Positions 24,401 to 35,210 of a DNA stretch of 64,000 bases are shown here, piece after piece. The DNA is from Jacaranda mimosifolia (taxonomy: Eukaryota > Streptophyta > Magnoliopsida > Lamiales > Bignoniaceae). The stretch covers positions 51,246,503 to 51,310,502 of the forward strand of contig CM032117.1 in assembly GCA_018894105.1 (NCBI GenBank), written 5' to 3'. Each line of letters starts with the position of its first letter. Within the stretch, counting starts at the first letter, position 1. A program made the translations under genes and the position numbers. The notes beneath the pieces are model-generated. The model had not been told where the DNA came from. It did not search any database and was given only the letters and a program-made list of their open reading frames with translations.

Positions 24401-25444
24401 TAGAGCATGTCATGAGAGAGATACATGAAGGCATTTGTGGAAACCATTCAGGAGGTCATGCGCTAACTCAGAAAATTATCAGACAAGGATACTTCTGGCC
24501 CACATTGGTGAAAGATGCTACAGAATTCCCTCGAAAATGTCAAGAATGTCAGTTATATAGTAATTTGATCCACAAACCAAGCGCGAAAATGAAGCCAATA
24601 AAGATCTCATATCCATTTGACTTGTGGAGGATAGACATCGTGGGACCTTTTCCTCCAACGAAAAGGCAGAGAAAATATGCTATTGTGGTAGTTGAGTATT
24701 TCAGTAAGTGGGTCGAAGTAGAAGCAATTGTCAAAATATCAAAAACAGAGGTCATGAATTTCTTGTGGAAGAATATAGTTTGCCGTTTTGGGATCCTGTA
24801 GCTCTCATTTCAGATAATGGCAAACCGTTTCAAGGAAAGAAGATCTTGGAATGGTGCAAAGAGATGAAAATACAATAAAATTTAACATTTGTTGGGTATC
24901 CTCAAGCCAATGGTCAAACTAAAAGGACAAATAAAACGCTCTTGGAAAACTTGAAAAAAAGGTTGGCTGATGCGAAATAAGCATGGATAGATGAACTCAT
25001 AAGGGTATTATGGGCCTACAGGACAACCCCAAAAACTTCAACTGGAGAAACACCTTTCCACATGATCTATGGTTAAAGGCAATAATCCCAATAGAAATCG
25101 GGATAGAGACCTTCAGAGTACAGGAGTTCGACCAGCAAGAATATGCCAAAGAATGAGTTTTTGATCTAGATGTCATTGAAGAAGAGAGAGTTGTCGCGGT
25201 GAGATGAATTCTACTACAAAAGAGACAAATGGCAAGGAATTACAAGAAGAAAGTGAAGGCTAGAAATCTCAAGGTAAGGAGTTTGGTCCTGAAAAAAGTT
25301 GAAGTCACAAAACACGTTGGAAAGTTAGACCCAAATTACGAAAGACAATTCAAGGTCGTGAAGGTAACAATAATGGGGTTTATAGGTTGCAAACAAACAT
25401 CCTCCTTGAATTTCTTGATACCCATGATTCATGTATTGAATTAA
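21420..25444 (+). pseudogene. Tat-B pol: protease - RT - RNase H - extra RNase H - integrase (broken)
   Basis: Protease has 'KVLVDNGSSVDIIFLSTL' (near 21763). Reverse transcriptase runs from 'RIIEEEVRKLLEASFIVEIQ' (22497) through 'GRWRMCTNYTNLNKTYPKHP' and 'DKTAFMVENGVYCYRVMPF' to 'MEVYVDDMLV' (near 22905). RNase H follows (about 23050-23700, 'LPFFKILRNLRDFVWTEECE'), then the second RNase H ('WFVHVDGSS' near 23762). Integrase has 'GICGNHSGGHALTQKIIRQG' (24430), 'LWRIDIVGPFPPTKRQRKYA' and 'NIVCRFGIL', and a C-terminal part at 25229-25380 ('NLKVRSLVLKKVEVTKHVGK'). There are many in-frame stops and several frameshifts. The domain order is that of Tat. No 3' LTR is recognised after 25444. Confidence 0.85.
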
Positions 25445-25750
25445 ATTATCGTTCATGAATCTCCCATTTTGTAACTCTATAAATTGGAAAATTTGGTACC
25501 TCATTTGAATTAACTTACTGAAGCTAATTGACAAGCTTATAATACAAAAGTATCAAAGAAATCTTAGCTATATAGCTTCTTCTTCTTTTTGTTTTTATTT
25601 ATTTCTTATTTTTAGTTAGTGAAATTTAATCATCGATCTTAACATACTTTTATAATATTTTCACTTTTGAAGGTCAACATATTATTAACATGAGACCAAT
25701 GCTGATTAACTTATAATGCATCAAAGAAGCTAGGAAAATATAAGTAGCAC
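25445..25750. other. Gene-free AT-rich DNA
   Basis: This stretch holds the end of Tat-B or flanking DNA. I see no ORF, no LTR pair and no repeat. Confidence 0.4.
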
Positions 25751-26080
25751 GCCCGTTTGGTTTTATTTCTATTTTTATTTTTTATTTTCATTTTTTCTAA
25801 AATTTGAAAAGTTAGTTAGTGGAAATGAGTTTGTATTTGGATGAATTGTTGGAAAAGTAATGATTATGTTGGTTTTAATAGGTTGTACGTGGAGAAAGAT
25901 AAAAATAATGGAATAGAGAGAGAGGGAGAGGGAGAGAGAAGATATATAGGTTATTGGAGAATATATTTTGAAAATGAAAATGAAAATGATGTTAGGTGAA
26001 AATATGTAAAAAGTGATGTGTTTTATTTCTAAAATAGTAGAAAATGTGAAAATGAAGTGTGGAAATAAAACCAAACGGGC
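25751..26080. mobile_element. Small inverted-repeat element (MITE), 330 bp
   Basis: The 19-bp ends GCCCGTTTGGTTTTATTTC (25751-25769) and GAAATAAAACCAAACGGGC (26062-26080) are perfect inverted complements, with weaker inverted similarity further in. A 3-bp TAG occurs just outside both ends (aagTAGca and ctcTAGtt), but the boundary is not certain. The ends resemble Tourist-like MITEs. A single matching end, 'gcccgtttggttttattt', occurs at 39569. There is a (GA)-rich run at 25916-25940 and no ORF. Confidence 0.75.
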
Positions 26081-26965
26081 TCTAGTTGTCTATTCTGTCT
26101 TTGAATTATTTTTACATGGCAAAATCCTAAATTTTAAGTTATACAAAATGAGTGCTAATCAATTTCTAATACAGTTTCATATTAATATATATATATATGA
26201 AATAGGAGTATAAATTAATAAACTATCTCATTGTATAGCAAAATTGTTTATTGAACAAAATATAAACATATGTTGATTTAATTCTTATTGTTTCAACTAA
26301 CATTCAATTAGAAATTTAATTTTTTGACATTCAACCCGATTCAACTGAATTCATTATGGTCACGACCTATTTTCAATCAATCTAACTGAATCATATTAGA
26401 TCTGCTTCATTTTAAACTTGACATATTCCCAAACTTACTCACCCATTTGTCACCAATATTGGTCTTTGTTTAATGATATTATGCGGAATTGGATTTGAGG
26501 TCCTTTTTAAAAATTATTGAATTGTGGACTTTTGCTCAAGAATATGTCCACGTAGAGATAATGCTCGAGTCAAAAAATAAATGACCCGATGCCTTTTTTG
26601 ATTGTAAGATTTGGTATTTGTACTAGCAGAGTTTTTGGTGTGCTAACTTGGGAAGTCCATCTTAAATGAGGGGCCCATTTTAATTAATTATGTTGGTCCT
26701 TCTAATAAAATTTTTTTTTATATACCCTCTAAAATTTTAATAAGTATATCAGTTCATTGTCATACTAAGACCATAATTCTAAGGGATCATGCAACTTAAC
26801 CCAAAAGTTATTATATATATATATTTATTTATTTATTTATACACACAAAAGCCAAGAGTCTCCTAAGTTCGAACTTCTAACCTCACACTTTATGTGTAAA
26901 ACTTATGCCACACGAGGAACCAAGGCCACTTAGCAATCCAGGTGCTATTAGAGACTTACAAAATA
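26081..26965. other. Gene-free AT-rich DNA
   Basis: No coding region is recognised. There are short (AT)n and (TTTA)n runs near 26180-26195 and 26812-26840. The end of this stretch carries the GAAGT target of copia-2. Confidence 0.5.
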
Positions 26966-26970
26966 GAAGT

Positions 26971-27525
26971 TGTTATGAATTGAAGTTTCAAAACTTCAAA
27001 ATTCAAACAATTTTTCAGTTTTTTCTCACTTAAAAGTGTAACCTTCCTATTGATTTTGTAACATCCCCATTTACTTTTGTAACACCCAAAATGTTATTAT
27101 TCTAATAAATTGCATGATTCATCCTAAGCACTATAAATAGGTGTCCTAGAGTTTAGGTAAAGACGCATCATTCTTTCATCCTCTTGTACTCTCTTACTCT
27201 CAATAATCTTCTAATTTGATATATATTTTGGGCAACAAGATAAGGTCTTGTTCACTTGTCTTCTTGTGATCGTGCTCACAATAGAAGATGCCTGTTGTGA
27301 CCTTTTGATTTTATCTTGGGGTGGTGGTGAGCCGCCAGTACCTGCACGAAGGGGAGGCCATCACGATCTTAGGACAGCGTCAAGTGACGTGACTCCTACA
27401 AGCCAGCCGTTTATGTTTTCGAATCTATATTATTTTTCTGAATATTTTATGATTATTTGCATCTCTTGAATATACTAGTTTTGATAAAAGAAAATTTGCA
27501 TGAAATCTCTTGATTATGCACAACA
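26971..27525 (+). repeat. 5' LTR of copia-2
   Basis: The 555-bp LTR has a canonical plant TATA box, CTATAAATAG, at 27131-27140 and so an expected RNA start near 27165. It also has an ACGT-core motif (TGACGT, 27385-27390), the kind bound by plant bZIP factors. Its segment TCACGATCTTAG (27361-27372) is exactly complementary to 27528-27539, just inside the element. The open frame 27248-27469 is present in both LTRs but has no recognisable domain. Confidence 0.95.
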
Positions 27526-28301
27526 TTCTAAGATCGTGACTTAAAATTTCTCAACATATTATTTGCCTGTTAATATTCTTCTAGTATGAATTACATTATT
27601 CTGCTATAGTACTATTCATTGATTATATATCATATTTTGTGGCTCTTGATGGATATTGCTTGTGAATGATAGAATTTGTATAATTTAAGTGAGAAAAAAA
27701 AAAGAACAAAAAAATGGAAAAACTCCCCGGCAGTTTTCTAGTTGAACACAGAACACAACCACATTCTGCCCTTTAATTTTGCTTGTTGAAATTTTATTTA
27801 TAAAAAAAAAAAAAAGGAAGAGAAATCTTTTAGCTTTGAAAACTTTGTTTGCGTAGTTGCTGGTGTCCAGTAAGCTAAAAAAAAAAAAAAAACTTTGTTT
27901 GTGTGTTTGCTAATTTCCTGTTCATCATTACAATACTTTATTCTCAATTTGAGTTGTATTTATTAAAACGTTTTTTTTTAAGCAATTGATTATTGATACT
28001 TAAAAAAAAAATTTAGATAACTAATTGCATAAAAGGGGAAAGAAATTTGTTATTGCTATAAGTGTTTTCTAGTAGCAACTAAAAACAAGAACTTGAATAA
28101 TTTACAGATTTAAATCTGAGGTTCTTATTGCTCCAATTGGAAAATGCTTATGTATATGTTTGTGTACTTTTATTTGTCTATTACTTCATTTCTTTAATCT
28201 GATAATTTTATTAAACTGTGAATATTCATTTTACTGTCCTACAGTTAGCTTGTGTTCATCTTTGCCTTTATCAATTCTTAGTTGTTATTTAATAAAAAAA
28301 A
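27526..28301 (+). promoter_or_regulatory. Copia-2 leader with unusual primer position
   Basis: The first bases after the LTR are TTCTAAGATCGTGACTTAAA. A usual copia primer site (TGGTATC...) is absent. CTAAGATCGTGA at 27528-27539, two bases from the LTR end, is the exact reverse complement of TCACGATCTTAG within each LTR (27361-27372 and 33181-33192). The rest of the leader has A-runs near 27695, 27801 and 27878 and no coding frame. Confidence 0.7.
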
Positions 28302-29240
28302 ACGGCATCTTTTGAAGAAGCAAATAGTGTTAAGCCTAAGAAATTTAATGGATTAAATTTTAGAAGGTGGAAAAACCAAACAGTTCTTGGGTTTATTTCT
28401 GCTATAGATGAAAGTGTTGAGTCAAATTCTTGGCAAACCCCTGAACAAATAGATTATCATTGTCATAATCGTATCTTTAGTGCCCTGTCAGAAAGGTTTT
28501 ATGATGTCTATCAGACTACAACTAGAGCTAAAGAACTTTGGGATGCCTTAGAAGCTGAATATGGAATTGATGATGTGGGAATACAAAGATTTAATGCCTC
28601 AACTTTCACAAAATATACTATAGTTGATGGAAAATCAATTAATGAACAAATTCATGAGTTCCAAGATTTACTAAGGCCGTTAGAGAATAGTGGGTCAAAT
28701 TTTAGTGAAGATTATAAGGTATCGTGTCTAATTGATAAACTCCCACCATCTTAGTCTAGTTTTGCTAGAGGACTAAGGCATCAACAAGGGACTTTAACCT
28801 TAACTCAAGCCTTTAAATCATTGAGGATAGAAGAACAACATAGGATGAATGTTAAACAAGAAGAAATGAAGGCAAAGGTCAATCTAGTAGAGGATAAAAG
28901 AAACTCCAATCAAACAAAGTTCAAGCCTAGAGGTAACAAGTTTAAGAACAACAAAAGGAGTTGGAGGAAAGGACAACACAATAATAATAATAATAATGCC
29001 CAACCAAAGAATCAAAACTCTAGGAATGATAAAGGCAAAGAGAATGGAGAAAGACCTTGTTTTGTCTGTGGAAGAACCAACCATTTGGCTAAGGATTGTT
29101 ATTACAGGAAGACTGGGAAGCACATTCCTAGGCCTAACTTTAAGAGTCAACAAGATCAAGTGAATATGTTGGTTGAGGGAGAACCATCTATCAGGTTAGA
29201 ATATGCTCCTATAGTGAACTTTACATATCAAAATAATGAT
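28302..29240 (+). pseudogene. Copia-2 gag (start codon lost, one stop)
   Basis: Gag begins where ACG (28302-28304) stands in place of an expected ATG, followed by 'ASFEEANSVKPKKFNGLNFR'. Copia-type Gag continues with 'ARAKELWDALEAEYG'-like and 'DGKSINEQIHEFQDLL' phrases to a TAG at 28752-28754, at a place where Trp is usual. After the stop, 28821-29240 holds a basic Asn/Lys-rich region (including an AAT run coding poly-Asn near 28980) and the zinc knuckle C-F-V-C-GRTN-H-LAKD-C (about 29059-29100). All four zinc ligands are present. Confidence 0.85.
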
Positions 29241-29243
29241 TAG

Positions 29244-31268
29244 TGGTTAGACTCGAGAGCTAATATACATGTTTGTTTTGATAAATCAATGTTCAAATCC
29301 TATCAGAACTCAAGTGGAGGAAGCATGACACTAGGGAATAATACTACTGCACGAATACATAGAATTGGAACTGTTGATCTAAAGATGACTTCTGGAAAGA
29401 CATTAACTCTTGATAGAGTGCGGCATGTATCTAAAGTTAGAAGAAATTTAGTTAGTGGGTCTTGTCTAGTACAAAGTGGTTACAAGTTAGTTATGGAGTC
29501 AAATAAAGTTGTAATCACCAAAAATAATATTTTTATTGGGAAAGGATTTATAAGTGATGGATTGTTCAAGTTAAATGTTCTCAATAATATTAATGATAGT
29601 CACAATGTGGTTCTTAACATTGAGTCCAGTATTTTGTGGCATGAAAGGTTAGGACATGTAAGTAATAGAAAAGTTAAAAAGCTTATGGAGCTAAGCCTAA
29701 TACCAAAGTCCAAAGTAAATATGAATCATAAGTGTGAAATTTGTGTACAAGCAAAACAAACAAGAAGACCCTATCAATCGATCCATAGAAATTCAAATAT
29801 CCTAGAACTTATTCACAGTGATGTATGCGATTCAAATAGGATCCCAACTAGAGGTGGAAACAAGTATTTTGTGACTTTCATAGATGATTTCTCTAAGTAT
29901 TGTTACATTTATCTTATCAAGTCTAAGGATGAAGTTTTTGACAAATTTAAGTGTTACAAATCTGAGGTTGAGAACCAAATAGAGAAAAAGATCAAGATAC
30001 TTAGGTCTGATAGAAGAGGAGAATACTCATCTGGGGAATTAACAAAATTTTGTGAAGATAACGGTATTATACATGAGTTCCCACCTCCTTACTCACCTCA
30101 GTCAAATGGTGTAGCCAAAAGGAAAAATAGAACTCTAATGGATATGGTTAATGCAATATTGTTAAAGTCCGGAGCTCATGAGAACTTGTGGGGGGAAGCT
30201 ATTTTATCTTCATGTTTTATACTTAATCGTGTGGTTGTTAAAGATAGTGATAAAACCCCTTATGAATTGTGGAAAATGAGGGCTCCTAGACTTAATTTTC
30301 TTAAAGTGTGGGGGTGTTTAGCTAAAGTAGCTATACCAGAAATTAAGAGAAAGAAAATAGGTCCTAAGACTGTAGATGCCATTTTCATTGGATATGCTCA
30401 AAATAGTAGTGCAAATAGATTTTTAGTAATTAATTCTGAGATTAGTGGAATTTCTAATAATACAATTATTGAGGCTAGAGATGCAACATACTTTGAGGAA
30501 ATTTTTCCTTTCAAAACTAGAATTCCAAGTGAGTTGAGTACATCAAAAGTTGAATCTTTTAGAGGTGAATCTTCCAATAATACAAGCTTAGAAAAAGAGC
30601 CAGAAAATCTTATAGAATTAAGAAGAAGCAAAAGAGCTAGGATCAAGAAAACTTTTGGTGATGACTTTATGACATTTTTAATTGAAGGAGATCCCCAAAC
30701 TTATGATGAAGCAATATCTTCTATAGATGCACCTTTTTGGAAAAAAGTTATCAATGATGAGTATAATTCTATTATTCAAAATAATACCTGGGTCTTATCT
30801 GATTTACCCCCTGGTAGTAAACCAATAGGATGCAAGTGGATTTTTAAGAAAAAATTAAAAGCTGATGGGTCAATAGATAAATATAAAGCAAGGTTAGTAG
30901 CAAAAGGATTTACACAACAAGAATGCATAGATTATTTTGATACCTATTCTCCAGTAGCTGGAATCACCACTATTAGGACTTTATTAGCATTAGCATCTAT
31001 ACATAACTTAGTAATCCATCAAATTGATGTTAAGACTGCATTTTTAAATGGAGACTTAGATGAAGAAATTTATATGGAACAACCTGAAAGATTTAGGGTT
31101 AAAGGGCAAGAACACAAGGTGTGTAAGTTAGTGAAATCTTTATATGGTTTGAAACAAGCTCCCAAACAATGGCATGAAAAGTTTAATGAGGCCATATTAG
31201 GTTATGGATTTAAATCAAATGAACATGATAGATGTGTATATTGTAAGAAGAAAACGGTGAACGTGTGA
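29244..31268 (+). pseudogene. Copia-2 protease, integrase and RT N-terminal part
   Basis: A TAG at 29241-29243 cuts pol from gag. The protease active site reads Asp-Ser-Arg (29250-29258) where Asp-Ser-Gly is required. From 29289 a 659-codon frame is open. It carries gag-pre-integrase and the HHCC zinc finger ('LWHERLGHVSN', 'HKCEICVQAKQ') and the integrase core with 'LIHSDVC' and 'ILRSDRRGEYSS'. The third acidic residue is replaced by Lys ('GVAKRKNRTL', Lys codon 30117-30119), so DDE becomes DDK. Reverse transcriptase starts with 'GCKWIFKKKLKADGSIDKYK' and 'IDVKTAFLNGDLDEEIYMEQ'. The frame ends at 31268 through a 1-nt shift near 31245-31262. Confidence 0.9.
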
Positions 31269-32248
31269 TTCTATGCTTATATGTGGATGACATATTAATT
31301 TTTGGGTCTCATTTGGACATTATTAAAGAAGTGAAAGGTTATTTATCTAATAACTTTGAAATGAAAGACTTGGGAGAAGCTCATGTAATCTTGGTTATAA
31401 AGGTTAAGAAAACTGGAAAAGGAATTTTATTAGATCAATCTAGTGCTATTGAAAGGTTCTCGAGGAAGTTTAACTATTATGATTGTAAGACAGTTTCTAC
31501 CCCTTTTGATCCGAATGTACATTTGAATAAAAATTTGGGTGAATCTGTATCTCAATTAAAATATTCTCAGATTGTTGGGTCATTACTGTATTTCTCTAAT
31601 AGGACTAGGCTTGATATTTCTTATGCAGTTGGGAGACTTAGTAGATATACACATAATCCAAGCAAAGATCATTGGAATGCTTTGGAAAGAATTATTAAGT
31701 ACCTTAGAGGAACCCTAAATTATTCTTTATGTTACAAAGGTTTTCCAAGTGTAATTGAAGGATATAGTGATGCAAATTGGATCACTGATAGCTCCGAAGT
31801 TAAGTCCACTAGTGGATTTGTTTTTATGTTAGGAGGAGCAACAATAACTTGGGGTTCTAAAAAGCAAACAATTATATCAAGAAGCACTATGTAAGCTAAG
31901 TTAATTGCTTTAGATACAACTTGTACTACTGTTGAATGGCTAAGAGATCTTCTACTTGATATTCTTCTAGTTAATAAACCTTTACCCGCCATTTCTATAC
32001 ATTGTGATTGCAAAGCTGTGATAGACCTTGTGAAGCAAACACATTCTAATAAGAAAATGAGTAGACACTTACAAGCAAGATATAAAAGTGTAAAGTCCTT
32101 ACTAAAGAGAAACATTGTATCTCTCAACTTTGTGAAGTCTGAGAAGAAGTTGGCGGATAATTTGACCAAAGGTCTACCCAAAAAGGGTGTATATGAATCA
32201 TCGAGGGGGATGGGCTTAAGCCCACAAGGGAGTCACCTCCAGGGGTAA
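31265..32248 (+). pseudogene. Copia-2 RT C-terminal part and RNase H
   Basis: This continues RT in the next frame: the catalytic YVDD lies at 31280-31291 ('[11 protein letters not shown]'), followed by '[20 protein letters not shown]' and '[19 protein letters not shown]'. RNase H has its first Asp in 'GYSDANW', then a TAA stop (31892-31894) where the catalytic Glu would be ('SRSTM' then stop), and 'HCDCKAVIDLV' further on. It ends with 'FVKSEKKLADNLTKGLPKKG' near 32190, the usual copia C-terminus. The gene is inactive. Confidence 0.88.
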
Positions 32249-32800
32249 CCCAACCTTTGTGAATGGAGACCCCATGAAAAAGGTTCAATGGGTAGGCACA
32301 ACCTACAATGCGTGACTAATTTAGCACCACTTAATAAGAAGAGCGTCTCTTTCCCATCCCTATGGTGATAGTGCTTTATAGTGTGATGTTAGGTTGGGCG
32401 TTGACCCTTAATGAGACCAAGGCGGGAATTCCGCATGGTATAGATCACACGTACCCTTGGAGGTTTCACCTAAATGAGAGTTGCCATGAGGCCGTGGCTA
32501 TCGGTTCAGGCTGACCTTAGAGACTCTCATGAGAATCAAGATACGAGCGCATGGCCATTAATAGCGCTAACCTGCTTTGAACAAAGACCGATGTCAATAT
32601 CATGTGTGTGACTTATTGAAGTTTGGCAAAGGGACCTAATTCAAGGCGTAGTCCATTATGGCTCCCTCAAATGGAAATAGTCAACACTAAGTGTGGGCTC
32701 AAAGCTCGGAAGGCTCCTACACCTATTGCATGGTATTAAGTTGCCCCATTATATATGTATATATTTATGTGATTTTGAAGTTTTAAACCTTGTGGGGGAT
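32249..32800 (+). other. Copia-2 3' untranslated region and polypurine tract
   Basis: About 550 bp lie between pol and the 3' LTR, GC-richer than the surroundings ('gggatgggcttaagcccac' near 32209 is an inverted GGGCTTAAGCCC core). No coding frame is seen. TGTGGGGGAT at 32791-32800 is the plus-strand primer tract. Confidence 0.7.
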
Positions 32801-33355
32801 TGTTATGAATTGAAGTTTCAAAACTTCAAAATTCAAACAATTTTTCAGTTTTTTCTCATTTAAAAGTGTAACCTTCCTATTGATTTTGTAACATCCCCAT
32901 TTAATTTTGTAACACCCAAAATGTTATTATTCTAATAAATTGCATGATTCATCCTAAGCACTATAAATAGGTGTCCTAGAGTCTAGGTAAAGACACATCA
33001 TTCTTTCATCCTCTTGTACTCTCTTACTCTCAATAATCTTCTAATTTGATATATATTTTGGGCAACAAGATAAGGTCTTGTTCACTTGTCTTCTTATGAT
33101 CGTGCTTACAATAGAAGACATCGGTTGTGACCTTTTGGTTTTATCTTGGGGTGGTGGTGAGCCGCCAGCACCTGCACGAAGGGGAGGCCATCACGATCTT
33201 AGGACAGCGTCAAGTGACGTGACTCCTACAGGCCAGCCGTTTATGTTTTCGAATCTATATTATTTTTCTGAATATTTTATGATTATTTGCATATCTTGAA
33301 TATACTAATTTTGATAAAAGAAAAATTGCATGAAATCTCTTGATTTTGCACAACA
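32801..33355 (+). repeat. 3' LTR of copia-2
   Basis: The 555-bp partner of 26971-27525. It keeps the TATA box (CTATAAATAG, 32961-32970) and the ACGT motif, pointing toward the proline-rich gene whose ATG lies 234 bp beyond the LTR end on the same strand. Confidence 0.95.
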
Positions 33356-33588
33356 GAAGTCACGTCTTATAGTAACATGGTTTATTGTGCTTTTCCTTTT
33401 TCCATCCTCGAAAGAGATAAGCAAATTTAATGTATTATGTTGTGCTTTTGAAAGTCATTGGTGCATATTCTCAAAAGATATAGTCAAATTTAATGATCTC
33501 TTTGCCATACCTATAGAATGGCATGCATACTCTTCCTATTAATAGCTTTGCTCTCTCTCCTACCTACAACCCCATCACATATACAAAG

Positions 33589-33879
33589 ATGAAGCCCTCC
33601 TACATTGCTAAGCTTCTCTATGTGGTAGCACTTTTTATTGGCATAAGTCAAACAAATGGTGAAGAGAAACCATCATACTCTTACTTTATTAAAGGAGTGC
33701 ACCCAGTAACCCATATCCAACTACAACGTCCAAGCCGTTTGGGGAGGAATGCCAGAGCTCCTCCACCACCAAGAAGACATCCACCACCGCCACCGCCGAG
33801 ATTCCGCCCACCGCCACCGCCGAGATTCCGCCCACCACCACCGCCGAGAAGACACCGACCTCTCCCCTCATTCCATTAG
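33589..33879 (+). CDS. Small secreted proline-rich protein, 96 aa, unknown function
   Basis: From ATG 33589 the protein starts 'MKPSYIAKLLYVVALFIGIS', a clear signal peptide with a likely cut after 'TNG' (residue 24). The mature part has about 30 ordinary residues ('EEKPSYSYFIKGVHP...'). It ends in a tract of Pro5-6 blocks separated by Arg/Phe/His (RFRPPPPPRFRPPPPP), about pI-basic and Cys-free. An upstream in-frame ATG (33523) would place 22 polar residues before the signal peptide, so 33589 is preferred. The start has A at -3. I recognise no family. It could be a cell-wall protein or peptide precursor. Copia-2 inserted 234 bp upstream, within the likely promoter. The frame is intact, and the first 60 residues look non-repetitive and gene-like. 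Confidence 0.6.
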   Translation: MKPSYIAKLLYVVALFIGISQTNGEEKPSYSYFIKGVHPVTHIQLQRPSRLGRNARAPPPPRRHPPPPPPRFRPPPPPRFRPPPPPRRHRPLPSFH

Positions 33880-34730
33880 GTCATCTTAAGACTCTTGAGA
33901 AATGAGAACCTCTTAGATTGAAGCTTTTTTTCGTAATTGCAATAAATATCCCATCTGCTATATGGCGAATCACAGAGGGAAAAATAGAAACATGAAATTT
34001 GTAGTCAAGTGGTAATGATTAAATAAATATATTTTCAATAGTTATATTTGCATATCATTTTTCCATTAATTTGTTACCGATGACATGAATTCTTTTTAAG
34101 ATGCATCATAGATTCGCGACGTATGTCCGAAAATTCAAAACGTCAATTTTTGACAAGTTCTAATAAATTAATGCAGTAACTAGAAATTTACAAAAAGCAT
34201 CTCAGAGCAATACACAAAACTATATTTCTTTTCATGGAAAATGCAATACACTTGCATGATTTGATTTGTTTTTTCTTATTAATCACTTTGATTAGAAATT
34301 TGATTTCTTATCACTTCACTGATTTATATATGTTTTCTCTGACTCAACTAAATTTTTTGTTCTCTCGTCATTTTTCACTTTGATAACCCCCCCTGCCCCC
34401 TGGTAAAGAAGCAATAAAGTAATTAAAATAAACTAAAAAACCACCAATAATTGGCAGAATTAAATGGATTAACAACGTGAATTTCCATAATTGTGCATAG
34501 AATTGTTCTAAACCCCTCCACAGGTTTCATCCACTCAAAACTGGAACTGATATAGTGAATGACCTCTTTTTCCTTTTTCCTTTTTCCTTATCTAGGGGCA
34601 GGGAGAAGCATGGAAATATACAGAATTATTAAAGAAAAAAAAATAGAAAAACAAACTGAAATAAAATGGAAAAATAAGGACTTCAAATAAAGTAAAATGG
34701 ATATTAAGGAAAACAATTAATTAGGCTCAG
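33880..34730. other. Gene-free DNA after the proline-rich gene
   Basis: Probably the 3' end of the proline-rich gene, then AT-rich DNA with a C-run near 34387-34400. No ORF or repeat pair is recognised. Confidence 0.4.
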
Positions 34731-35210
34731 ATCTGAATTAAATCTGGCAAATGCTCAGGTGACACCAACATCGCCATGGCTGCAAAATCACCCAGTTGCA
34801 TTTGGGGGAGAGGCCCAACATGCCATCTGGGTTGCCCCGCCAAGATACGAGTCGGGTCAAATGAATGCCCGATGCTCCTCCTCTCAAGAAAATTATCATC
34901 ACAGCCTTGTCGATACAGAAAAGATGAGCAAGAAAATGAACAAAATAAGCTTAGCCAAACAAAACCTTAAGTACAGTCCACGATTGAAAAGGGACATGGA
35001 AATACAACGTTGTACACACATACATACACACACACAGACATATACAGACTCACATAAAGTGAGAAAAAGGGCTGTTGGTTTGGAGAGGGAGAAATCATGG
35101 GCAGAAGCAGAGAGGGGCAACCACCCTTGAGGAAATCCCAAATCCCTCTGATGCCTCATTCGATGCCAGACCAAACTGTTCCCTTTCCTGTCCTTTCAAG
35201 GGGCAGCTGC
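34731..35210 (-). repeat. Copy 1 of an unexplained three-copy sequence
   Basis: This begins at 'aggctcagatctg' and includes GCCATGGCTGCAAAA (34772), GCCCCGCCAAGATACG (about 34835) and a right part with 'agaggggcaaccacccttga'. The same blocks occur in the same order at 39228-39860 and 45368-45930. On the minus strand all three contain 'TTTGCAGCCATGGCG', like a splice acceptor followed by a start codon. The short frames after it are not alignable for more than about 20 codons. Plus-strand frames (for example 34776-34970, 'MAAKSPSCIWG') are not conserved between copies. A CA-rich microsatellite lies at 35013-35050. It could be a duplicated gene 5' fragment or a mobile unit. Confidence 0.55.

Larger units (their letters stand above)
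26971..33355 (+). mobile_element. Copia-2: structurally complete Ty1/copia element (6385 bp)
   Basis: Both LTRs are exactly 555 bp (26971-27525 and 32801-33355), start TGTTATG and end CACAACA. The 5-bp target duplication GAAGT lies at 26966-26970 and 33356-33360. Order: gag, protease, integrase, reverse transcriptase, RNase H, which is the copia order. The purine tract TGTGGGGGAT (32791-32800) directly precedes the 3' LTR. By eye the LTRs differ at about 17 sites (about 3%), so the insertion is fairly recent. All coding functions are nevertheless disabled. No TGG-type tRNA primer site follows the 5' LTR. Confidence 0.95.

Noticed and set aside
27248..27469. ORF repeated in both copia-2 LTRs (also 33078-33299)
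   Set aside because: It is duplicated only because the LTRs are. It shows no domain or signal and lies in the expected transcript leader.
33689..33871. Minus-strand ORF opposite the proline-rich tract
   Set aside because: It is a Gly/Val-rich shadow of the CCN repeats on the other strand.
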